From assembly GCA_964570325.1 (NCBI GenBank), contig CAZMXS010000093.1:1-15232 (forward strand): a stretch of DNA of 15,232 bases, given 5' to 3'. The number at the start of each line of letters is the position of its first letter. Position 1 is the stretch's first letter. The translations under genes and the position numbers were made by a program. The notes beneath the pieces were generated by a model. The model did no database searches and was not told where the DNA came from. It saw only the letters and a program-made list of their open reading frames with translations. Source of the DNA: CAZMXS01 sp964570325 (GTDB taxonomy: Bacteria; Verrucomicrobiota; Kiritimatiellia; CAIQIC01; CAZMXS01). This document shows, in pieces, positions 1-5,884 of the stretch.

Positions 1-17
1 TGGAAATGCGCTTGCGG

Positions 18-578
18 TTACTTCACTTTAAGCTCGGCATCGTCAAACTTGGTTGCCCCGGCGCGTGGTGCATCCACCTTGGGGTTGACGATCACCAGGA
101 CGCGGATGCCGTCATCCGTGGTCTTGCCTGTGACGGATAATTGCGTCCAACTGTTCTTTTTGATTTCCGCCGGCGTGAAGAACTTGGAGGCCAAAGTGCC
201 CTTGCCGCCGAGTTTCTCCAGCCGCAATTCCACGTTGACGATATCCGCGTCGTTCATGGCATTGATGGAGAAAGTCACTTCCTTGCCGGCCGGGATGCCT
301 TCCACGTCCTGATACAGCCCGGAGGAATCCTTTTCCTGGATTTCCCAGTGGTGGTAGCCGATCAGGCAACTGCCGGACTTGGTTGGGGTCCAGTTGCTTT
401 CCCGATTCATCCAATTGCCCCAGCGACCCCAATTCTCGGCCCGGTCCCCGTAGGGGTTGTCGGAGGTGGTGTCTGGCTCTTCGAACGAAGTGTTTTTCAG
501 TTCCTGAGCCTGCGTCATTCCCGCGCACGTCAAGGCGGCTGCGATCAACGCGCCGCCCCATTTCCCGTTTAGTTTCAT
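18..578 (-). CDS. Secreted carbohydrate-binding-like (jelly-roll) protein
   Basis: A 186-aa protein with a clear signal peptide: basic start (MKLNGK), hydrophobic core (residues 8-20) and a likely signal peptidase I site after Ala24 (TQA/QE). It is therefore exported. The mature part resembles a CBM4/9 or CenC-like beta-sandwich: it opens with an N-x-SFE motif (about residues 29-33), has Trp/Gly/Asn-rich strands around 50-65, a 'GLYQDV' strand near 87-92, an 'AGKEVTFSI' strand, and ends with 'KFDDAEL', the usual last strand of these domains. Sugar or polymer binding is inferred from fold resemblance; no catalytic domain is present. The ATG at 578 follows AGGA at a good distance. It lies 25 bases downstream of the oxidoreductase gene and may be co-transcribed with it. 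Family assignment is moderate; the ligand is unknown. Confidence 0.7.
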   Translation of the reverse strand: MKLNGKWGGALIAAALTCAGMTQAQELKNTSFEEPDTTSDNPYGDRAENWGRWGNWMNRESNWTPTKSGSCLIGYHHWEIQEKDSSGLYQDVEGIPAGKEVTFSINAMNDADIVNVELRLEKLGGKGTLASKFFTPAEIKKNSWTQLSVTGKTTDDGIRVLVIVNPKVDAPRAGATKFDDAELKVK

Positions 579-603
579 TGGTTTTCCTGCTCCTTTGGTT
601 TGT

Positions 604-1257
604 TTATGGCGTTTGAACAGCCATTTCGGCTGTTTCTTCCGCTAGTTCCTGCGCCGCTTCCATGGCCATTTCCTTGCGCAATCCGGCGTCGCTGCGGCGA
701 TCCTTATCCTGGCCGTCGGCCCAAGCGACGACAATATCGCTGATGCCAATGGCGTTGAAAGTGGCCCGAATAGCGGGGGTCAGACCGTCGGCGGGATCAT
801 TCTCCTTGAACACCTCGGCCGAGGAGATGAGCAAGATTACCCGGCGGATGTGGTGCAACGGTTGGAGGGTGCCGTCGGCGCCGACCATAAACATCTGGTT
901 GGGGATCATTACCTGGTCAATCCACGCCTTCATGATCGCGGGCATCGAATTGTTCCAGACCGGCATGGTCAGGACAAGGATGTCGGTGTCCTTCAGGAGC
1001 GCGCACTGTTGGCGGGCATAGTTGGTGGCCTTTTGCCCCGCCGGCCTGGGCGGGTAATTTTCGCACACGCCCGAATTCCACCAACACATCAGCGCGGCGC
1101 CCGACACAACCGGGGGGCGGCTCTGATAAAGATCCACGTTGGTCACATTAACGTCCGGGTTTAATTCCGCCAATTTGGCGAAAAATGAAGCGGCCATCTG
1201 CTTCGAGGTGGACTCGCTGATCGGCCGCGGGTTTGCGCACACATGCATTACGTTCAT
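604..1257 (-). CDS. Flavodoxin-fold NAD(P)H oxidoreductase (azoreductase/quinone reductase-like)
   Basis: A 217-aa cytoplasmic protein of the Flavodoxin_2 (AzoR/MdaB/NQO1-like) family, which uses bound FMN or FAD and NAD(P)H to reduce quinones, azo or nitro compounds. The first beta strand and flavin phosphate loop read 'MNVMHVCANPRP..S.S', and the family signature 'MPVWNNSMPAIMKAWIDQV' lies near residues 97-115. The reading frame is open far upstream, but the ATG at 1257 is chosen because AGGAG sits 7 bases before it and the family begins here (M-x-V-x-H-x-x-x-NPRP). The gene follows the kinase with a 55-base gap and precedes the secreted protein by 25 bases, so a three-gene transcript is likely. 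The C-terminus (from about residue 185) is an acidic, Ala/Glu-rich helix. The substrate cannot be told from sequence. Confidence 0.85.
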   Translation of the reverse strand: MNVMHVCANPRPISESTSKQMAASFFAKLAELNPDVNVTNVDLYQSRPPVVSGAALMCWWNSGVCENYPPRPAGQKATNYARQQCALLKDTDILVLTMPVWNNSMPAIMKAWIDQVMIPNQMFMVGADGTLQPLHHIRRVILLISSAEVFKENDPADGLTPAIRATFNAIGISDIVVAWADGQDKDRRSDAGLRKEMAMEAAQELAEETAEMAVQTP

Positions 1258-1312
1258 TCCGAGCTCCTGTACTTGGATTTCTTCACTTGTTTGGCATACC
1301 GGACATTGAAAG

Positions 1313-2524
1313 TCACGTTTTTTGCGGCGCCACCGGGTCGGGTTCCACATAGCCGCTGACTGGGTTAACAAGCTTGGCGATGTAATTCTCGAGCTCTCGG
1401 CCGTATTCGGTGTCCTTGCCCAGACGCACGAGTTGCCGATGGACCAGCACCAGGCCCTGACTGCCGACTTCGGCTTCCTCGGCGTTCGCGTAGCGTTTTT
1501 GGGGATCGGGCTCGAGAAAGCGTTGGAGCAGGACCACGAACTGCGCGTTCTGGCGGACATGGTCGGGCAGAAGCGCATGCAATTGCGGGATCAATTGGAG
1601 CTTGGTATTCAGCAAGTCGGCTTCCGAAAACTTGACGCGGTCACCCATCAACGGCTGGCCGCGGAGCATTTCCAATCCGACCAGGCCCAGGCTGTAGAAG
1701 TCAGTCTGAACCAGGCTGGTTTCCCGGCGGTGCATTTCCGGCGCCATGTAGACGGGTGTGCCCATGAGGATGGACACTTTCTCATTCACCCGCACGGCGC
1801 GGCCATAGTCAATTAATTTCACGTAACCCAGCCGGTCAATCATGATGTTCGCCGGTTTGACGTCGCTGTGGATGAAGCCCATCTCATGCAAAGTCTCCAG
1901 GCCGCGGAGCACCTGCCGCATGATGTAGAGGGCGACTCCGGGCTGGATGCTGAGCCGGCCCCGCTCGGTGCGGAAAATCACGTCATTGAAACGCGCCCAT
2001 TCTTCCGGCGTCGAGCGGGCTTTGACCTGTTCGTGGAACCGGCCATCCATCAAATCGCGCAGGCCGACGCCATCCACCACCTCCATCTGGATGTAGCCGA
2101 TCCCATTGCTTTCCTCGTAGATATCCGGCGCCACCAGGGAGGGGTTGTTGATGGTCTGCATCTTCGATGTCTGGGCGGCGATGCGGCCCATATCCGTCCA
2201 GTACTTCTTCGCACTGGAATAGATGGATGGGTCGAACAGCTTGATCGCGTGGCGGGTGACACAGCCGCGTGCGCCCTGGCGCAGGCCAAGGAAGACAATG
2301 CCCTGCCGGCCGCGCCCCAATTCCTTGAGGAATCGGTAGGCCACAGGGTAATAGATCGCGCGCGCGTTGATCAGGGCCTGGTAATTGGCCTGCAACTGGC
2401 GGCTACCCCGGCCGAACCCATCGCCCGCGGCGGTCGTATCCCAGAGTTGGGAGGCGTCTGCCACGGTTGTCATTCCGGCCAATTCCACCGGGGTCGTGTT
2501 AAATTGTTTGTTCGGATATTGCAC
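1313..2524 (-). CDS. Serine/threonine protein kinase (Hanks type, cytoplasmic)
   Basis: A 403-aa protein with a full eukaryotic-like kinase domain (about residues 62-345). Visible elements are a glycine loop (GRGRQG, 70-75), the ATP-binding lysine in HAIK (K95), the catalytic loop HSDVKPANIM (H219, D221, K223, N226), the metal motif DYG (239-241) and APE (261-263). The RD arginine is replaced by Ser (HSD) and DFG by DYG, so this is a non-RD kinase that may not need activation-loop phosphorylation. No transmembrane segment or extracellular sensor is seen, unlike PASTA kinases. The N-terminal 60 residues and the 50-residue tail are unassigned. The longest start is GTG at 2524, with no clear ribosome-binding site; an in-frame ATG at 2473 is an alternative. 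It heads the kinase-oxidoreductase-secreted protein set. Targets are unknown. Confidence 0.9.
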   Translation of the reverse strand: MQYPNKQFNTTPVELAGMTTVADASQLWDTTAAGDGFGRGSRQLQANYQALINARAIYYPVAYRFLKELGRGRQGIVFLGLRQGARGCVTRHAIKLFDPSIYSSAKKYWTDMGRIAAQTSKMQTINNPSLVAPDIYEESNGIGYIQMEVVDGVGLRDLMDGRFHEQVKARSTPEEWARFNDVIFRTERGRLSIQPGVALYIMRQVLRGLETLHEMGFIHSDVKPANIMIDRLGYVKLIDYGRAVRVNEKVSILMGTPVYMAPEMHRRETSLVQTDFYSLGLVGLEMLRGQPLMGDRVKFSEADLLNTKLQLIPQLHALLPDHVRQNAQFVVLLQRFLEPDPQKRYANAEEAEVGSQGLVLVHRQLVRLGKDTEYGRELENYIAKLVNPVSGYVEPDPVAPQKT

Positions 2525-3010
2525 GGTCGGGTTAGTTTATTGACGCAAAGCCAAGATGCAAGCAATTGTCCGGGCAGAAAAAAGAGTTCAAGGTTGCCGC
2601 GATCTTGCGCGTAGGGCTCCAATTGGCGTCAATTGGATATCAACCTTGAACTTGGAACCTTGAACCTTGAACTCCTCCCCATATGATGTCGCTGTAATCG
2701 GCGGCGGGTGCACCATCGCGGAGATGACGGAACGCAATTTCAGCCTGTAGCGAGAGGAGGCGGGGCTGCGTTCGGTGAATGAGTGCCGGGGATGTGAACC
2801 ATGGATTAACGCGGATGCACGCGGATCGGATGCGGGACACGTGGCGCCTAGTTCCGACTGGGCGCGGTCCCCTCGTACTCGTGGCTCGTACTCCTTCTCG
2901 TACTCGATCCGTTGTCGGAACCAGGCGAAAATCTGCGCGATTTGCCGTGACGCTCGACTCCGCCTGGGCGCAATCCCATCCGTGTCAATCCGCGTGATCC
3001 GCGGGCTGTT
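2525..3010. other. Repeat-rich intergenic region without a credible gene
   Basis: No convincing gene is present; the open frames here read through repeats and resemble no family. The stretch holds several short-repeat modules: the heptamer run at 2638-2672; spaced gcggat units at 2811 and 2821 following an atggat at 2801; three ctcgtactc copies at 2872, 2885 and 2897; and three atccgcg/atccgtg units at 2978, 2988 and 2997 that are the inverse of the gcggat module. Such composite repeats occur between genes in some large environmental genomes. The promoter of the kinase gene should lie near 2530-2600 on the minus strand, but no clear -35/-10 pair was found. Confidence 0.6.
2638..2672. repeat. 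Heptamer tandem repeat (cttgaac type), copy 1
   Basis: Five consecutive 7-base units, read on the plus strand as tatcaac, cttgaac, ttggaac, cttgaac, cttgaac. The reverse complement shares the 17-base string gttccaagttcaaggtt with the heptamer run at 10852-10886. A further ttcaaggtt lies nearby at about 2587. Its role is unknown. Confidence 0.8.
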
Positions 3011-3157
3011 CTCCACGCCGTCGGGATCCGGCCCTCGTATTCCTTCTTCACATCTTCCAGGGCCTGCGCGGCCTTTCCCCCGCGCGCGGTAACCGCGGCG
3101 ATCTCCTCTTGGATTGCGGTCAGGCGCTGGTTGATCTGGGAGAAACTGACCGGCTTG
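3011..3157 (-). pseudogene. Decayed duplicate of the 3' end of the ABC-F gene
   Basis: These 147 bases align without gaps to 3823-3969, the last 144 or so bases of the intact ABC-F gene, with 10 mismatches by my count (about 93% identity). The offset is a constant 812. Translated, it matches ABC-F residues 606-652 (the end of the C-terminal coiled coil), with Asp621 changed to Glu, Trp631-Glu632 changed to Gly-Gly, and the TAG stop changed to TGG so the frame runs on into repeats. It has no start codon context, ribosome-binding site or ATPase domain, so it is a remnant. It begins 24 bases after the end of the 71-aa partner gene and runs in the same direction as the intact gene. Confidence 0.9.
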
Positions 3158-3181
3158 GCTGAAGACTCGCAGGCAAGGGAA

Positions 3182-3397
3182 TCAAGCATCAACCGGTTTG
3201 AGAGCAAAGACGCGGCCGAGACGCGTCGCGGTTTTCAGATCGCCTCGTCGCAGCGCAGCCCGGACATCGTCCAGTTTGTATGCATCCTCCAGTGAAAGAT
3301 AAGGGGACCAGCCGGTGTCGTTTTCAATCAGTTCGACTGTTACTTCGGCCGCGTAATTGCCCTCGTGCACGAGTTTGACATGGGGTCGCGTTTTCAT
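3182..3397 (-). CDS. Small antitoxin-like partner of the DUF4258 protein
   Basis: A 71-aa protein starting at the ATG at 3397, whose ATG overlaps the TGA of the upstream gene (ATGA, 4 bases), so translation is probably coupled. The N-terminal half is a predicted beta region ('VHEGNYAAEVTVELI'), followed by a 'GWSPYLSLEDAYKLDDVRAAL' helix-forming stretch and a basic tail. This layout is familiar from small proteins encoded next to DUF4258 or RelE-fold genes. It would be the antitoxin or neutralising partner if the pair is a toxin-antitoxin system; this is inferred from gene order, size and overlap, not from a proven family function. The frame extends a further 10 codons upstream, but the overlap start is preferred. 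Confidence 0.7.
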   Translation of the reverse strand: MKTRPHVKLVHEGNYAAEVTVELIENDTGWSPYLSLEDAYKLDDVRAALRRGDLKTATRLGRVFALKPVDA

Positions 3398-3717
3398 TTT
3401 CGCCTCCGCGTGAAATCCTTGTCCCATCTTTCAGGATCAGGGCGATATGCCGTCACCAGCACGGCCGGGGATGTGGCCCCGGCTGGTATGCCCCAAACCA
3501 CATGAATCGGGGCTCCGTTCGCGTCATGCTGTAGAACGAGCACGCAAGGTCCCTTAGGGTAGGCTGGATATGCTTCCAGCATCAGTCCGGTTGTGATTCC
3601 CGCGACAACTTCCTTGGCGGCAATGTTGTCTTCCGCCAATTCGTTATAGCCATGTTCTGACACACGGACGGCTCCATCCGCAACCAAGCGTTGGATTGTC
3701 TGCAGCAGATCCGGCAT
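3394..3717 (-). CDS. DUF4258 domain protein (putative RelE/BrnT-like toxin)
   Basis: A 107-aa protein of DUF4258 character: 'VRVSEHGYNELAEDNI' (helix with the conserved His and Glu), 'EVVAGI', a beta strand with 'CVLVLQHD', 'PIHVVWGI', and the closing strand 'AVLVTAYRPDPERW'. DUF4258 proteins are thought to share the small RNase-like fold of RelE/BrnT toxins and are often found in two-gene modules. The start at 3717 is chosen because AGGA lies 8 bases upstream and the preferred promoter starts the transcript about 30 bases before it; an in-frame ATG at 3735 has no ribosome-binding site. It is the first gene of a pair with the 71-aa protein. RNase activity is not shown by the sequence. Confidence 0.75.
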   Translation of the reverse strand: MPDLLQTIQRLVADGAVRVSEHGYNELAEDNIAAKEVVAGITTGLMLEAYPAYPKGPCVLVLQHDANGAPIHVVWGIPAGATSPAVLVTAYRPDPERWDKDFTRRRK

Positions 3718-3753
3718 ACAGTTGTCCTGATTCATGCCATCGCTATCATTTAC

Positions 3754-3782
3754 ATACTATGCGCTTATCAGGACGGTGTTAA
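3754..3782 (-). promoter_or_regulatory. Predicted sigma70-type promoter of the DUF4258 pair
   Basis: On the minus strand, TTAACA (3782-3777, 5 of 6 to TTGACA) is followed after 17 bases by TAGTAT (3759-3754, 4 of 6 to TATAAT). The predicted start near 3747 lies about 30 bases before the ATG at 3717. It sits just past the stop codon of the ABC-F gene, which gives the pair its own promoter. Confidence 0.55.
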
Positions 3783-3822
3783 GCCCAAAGGATGATTGGA
3801 TGCGGTGAGGCGGTGGTTGAAT

Positions 3823-3969
3823 CTCTACGCCGTCGGGATCCGGCCCTCGTATTCCTTCTTCACGTCTTCCAGGGCCTGCGCGGCCTTTTCCCAGCGCGCA
3901 GTAACCGCGGCGATCTCGTCCTGGATCGCGGTCAGGCGCTGGTTGATCTGGGAGAAGCTGACTGGCTTG
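3823..3969 (-). repeat. Intact copy of the 147-bp direct repeat (ABC-F 3' end)
   Basis: This is the parental copy of the duplication at 3011-3157. It contains the last 47 codons and the stop of the ABC-F gene. The two copies are in direct orientation and enclose about 665 bases that hold the DUF4258 pair and its promoter. Confidence 0.9.
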
Positions 3970-5783
3970 CCGCCGGGCGTCAGGTCGTTCAGCAGGACGG
4001 ATTGCTCCTTTTCCAGCGATTCGATCCGTTTCTCCGCCTCTGCCATTGCCTGCTCGTGCGGCCGCCGCTGGCGCGCGAACTCCTGGATCAGTTCGGCGCG
4101 CTCGCGTTTGCGGGCTTGGCGGTCCGAAACCTGCGGCTTCTCCGGCTGGGCGGCGGCCGCCGCGCGCGCCGTCTCGGCTGTGAGCTTCTCGTGGTAGTAG
4201 TCGAAGTTGCCGGGGTAGCGCGTAATGCCCGGCGGCGTCATCGCGATGATCGAAGTTGCGACGCGCCGGACGAATTGGATGTCGTGGCTGACCAGGTAGA
4301 GCGTACCCTCGTATTCGCCCAGCGCCTCTTCAAGGCTTTCCCGGGCGGCGATGTCCAGGTGCGTGGTTGGCTCGTCGAGCAACAGGAAGTTCGGCGGCCG
4401 GATCAACAGGCGCGCAAACGCCAGCCGAATCTTCTCGCCGCCGCTGAGTACCGCCACTTTCTTCTCCATCGCCGCCAGGCCGGAAAAGCCGAACCCGCCC
4501 AGCAGCGTGCGCACCTGTCGTTCGGGCGTTTCCGGCGCGTTGGATTTGACCGCTTCGTACACGGTCAGCGCCGGATCAATCGTGTCCGCGAAATCCTGCG
4601 ACTGGTAGCCCGGATTGACCTTGTGGCCGACGACGCGCCGGCCCTCGGAGGGCGGCAGCGCGCCCGCCAACATGCGCAGCAGCGTGGTCTTGCCCATGCC
4701 GTTGAGGCCGACCAGGGCGGTCTTCTCGCCGCGCGCCACACGCAGGTCCACATGGCGCAGCACCCAGTGCGCGCCGTCGTAGGTCAGCCCGGCGTCGTCC
4801 AGCCGCATGACCTCCGCGCCGCAGTGCGGCGGCTCGGCGAGGCGTAGCTTGCCGGGGCTGACGATCGTCTGCGGGATGTCAATGAATTCCAGTTTCTCCA
4901 GCATCTTGACGCGGCTCTGCACTTGTGAGGACTTGGTGTTCTTTGCGCGGAACCGTTCGATGAACCGCTCGATCTGTTCGCGCTTGCGATCCTGGTTCTT
5001 CTGTGCGGCCTGTCGTTGCTCCACCCGCAAGCGGCGCTCGCGGGCATAATAGTCATAGTTGCCCGGGTAGACTTCGACGAAGGCATTGGCGACTTCGATT
5101 GTCGTGCGCGTCAGCGAATTGAGCAGAAAGCGATCGTGCGAGATCAGGACGATCGTGCCCTCGAAGTCGCGCAGATGGCGCTGCAACCACTCGACGGCCG
5201 GGATGTCGAGATAATTGGATGGTTCGTCAAGCAGGAGAATCTCCGGATTGGAGAGGAGCACCCGGATCATCTCGGCGCGCATCTGCCAGCCGCCGCTGAA
5301 CGCGCTGAACGGCTGCTGGAACTGCTCCACAGTGAAACCCAGACCGCACAGCGCCGCCTCGGCTCGGTTTCGAATGGCGTAACCGTCCCGATGCTCGAAC
5401 TCCGATTGCAATTCCCCCAGTCGGCGCAGGGCCGCCGGCGGATTTTCGGCCGTGCCATCGTGCAGGGACTTCTCCAGCGCGGCGATCTCGTGCTGGATGG
5501 CCAGCAGGTCGGTGACGGCGTTTTCGACATAGTCGAGCAGGGGGACCGTGATCGCGCGCCCCGCGATGGTTTGGCGCAGATAGCCCAGCCGGCAATTTTT
5601 CGGCAGTACAACCTCGCCGCCGTCCGGGCTGATTTCTCCGGCGATCAGCTCGAAGATTGTGCTCTTGCCCGCGCCGTTTGGGCCGACAATGCCGACGCGG
5701 TCGCCGGGATTGATCTGGAAACTTGCGTTCTCCAGCACATCCTGCGCCCCAAAATGCTTGCTGACGTTGCGGAACTCGATCAT
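3825..5783 (-). CDS. ABC-F family ATPase (Uup/YbiT-like, ribosome-associated)
   Basis: A 652-aa soluble protein with two ABC ATPase domains and no membrane segments, typical of ABC-F factors that bind the ribosomal E site or relieve stalled translation. Domain 1 has Walker A GPNGAGKST (34-42), signature FSGG (162-165) and Walker B LLLDEPSNYLD (183-193). The basic linker of about 80 residues (roughly 245-300, rich in Arg, Lys and Gln) is the tRNA-contacting arm. Domain 2 has GLNGMGKTT (359-367), LSGGE (446-450) and LLLDEPTTHLD (467-477). The last 115 residues form a charged coiled coil as in Uup. The start is the ATG at 5783 (MIEFRNVSKHF); a TTG at 5819 only adds non-conserved residues. The terminal 49 codons are duplicated downstream. 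Which ABC-F subgroup it belongs to is uncertain. Confidence 0.95.
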   Translation of the reverse strand: MIEFRNVSKHFGAQDVLENASFQINPGDRVGIVGPNGAGKSTIFELIAGEISPDGGEVVLPKNCRLGYLRQTIAGRAITVPLLDYVENAVTDLLAIQHEIAALEKSLHDGTAENPPAALRRLGELQSEFEHRDGYAIRNRAEAALCGLGFTVEQFQQPFSAFSGGWQMRAEMIRVLLSNPEILLLDEPSNYLDIPAVEWLQRHLRDFEGTIVLISHDRFLLNSLTRTTIEVANAFVEVYPGNYDYYARERRLRVEQRQAAQKNQDRKREQIERFIERFRAKNTKSSQVQSRVKMLEKLEFIDIPQTIVSPGKLRLAEPPHCGAEVMRLDDAGLTYDGAHWVLRHVDLRVARGEKTALVGLNGMGKTTLLRMLAGALPPSEGRRVVGHKVNPGYQSQDFADTIDPALTVYEAVKSNAPETPERQVRTLLGGFGFSGLAAMEKKVAVLSGGEKIRLAFARLLIRPPNFLLLDEPTTHLDIAARESLEEALGEYEGTLYLVSHDIQFVRRVATSIIAMTPPGITRYPGNFDYYHEKLTAETARAAAAAQPEKPQVSDRQARKRERAELIQEFARQRRPHEQAMAEAEKRIESLEKEQSVLLNDLTPGGKPVSFSQINQRLTAIQDEIAAVTARWEKAAQALEDVKKEYEGRIPTA

Positions 5784-5835
5784 CGGCGGGAGAATCGGCG
5801 ATCGCGCCGCTGAAAGCAATGGAAACTTGAATTAT

Positions 5836-5863
5836 GAAACCTGAAACCTGACACTTGAAGACT
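5836..5863. repeat. Heptamer-period repeat, copy 3
   Basis: Four 7-base units (gaaacct, gaaacct, gacactt, gaagact) in the 101-base gap between the divergent ABC-F and phospholipase D genes. Same period as the runs at 2638-2672 and 10852-10886, but more divergent in sequence. Confidence 0.6.
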
Positions 5864-5884
5864 CAAACAAAAAAAGGAAGTGAA

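Noticed and set aside
2872..2905. CRISPR array
   Set aside because: Units are only 9 bases, spaced 12-13 bases; no repeat-spacer structure anywhere in the window and no cas genes.
2588..3207. Several 70-140-aa frames in the repeat-rich gap
   Set aside because: They translate repeats (for example 'ACIRVNPW' or 'IRVIRGLF' strings) or the ABC-F fragment; no start signals or family resemblance.
3792..4847. 351-aa open frame on the plus strand
   Set aside because: It is antisense to the well-supported ABC-F gene, Arg/Gln/Ala-rich and resembles no family; GC-rich codon bias creates such shadow frames.
5784..5819. TTG start of the ABC-F gene at 5819
   Set aside because: It would add 12 non-conserved residues before the family start MIEFRNVSKHF at the ATG.
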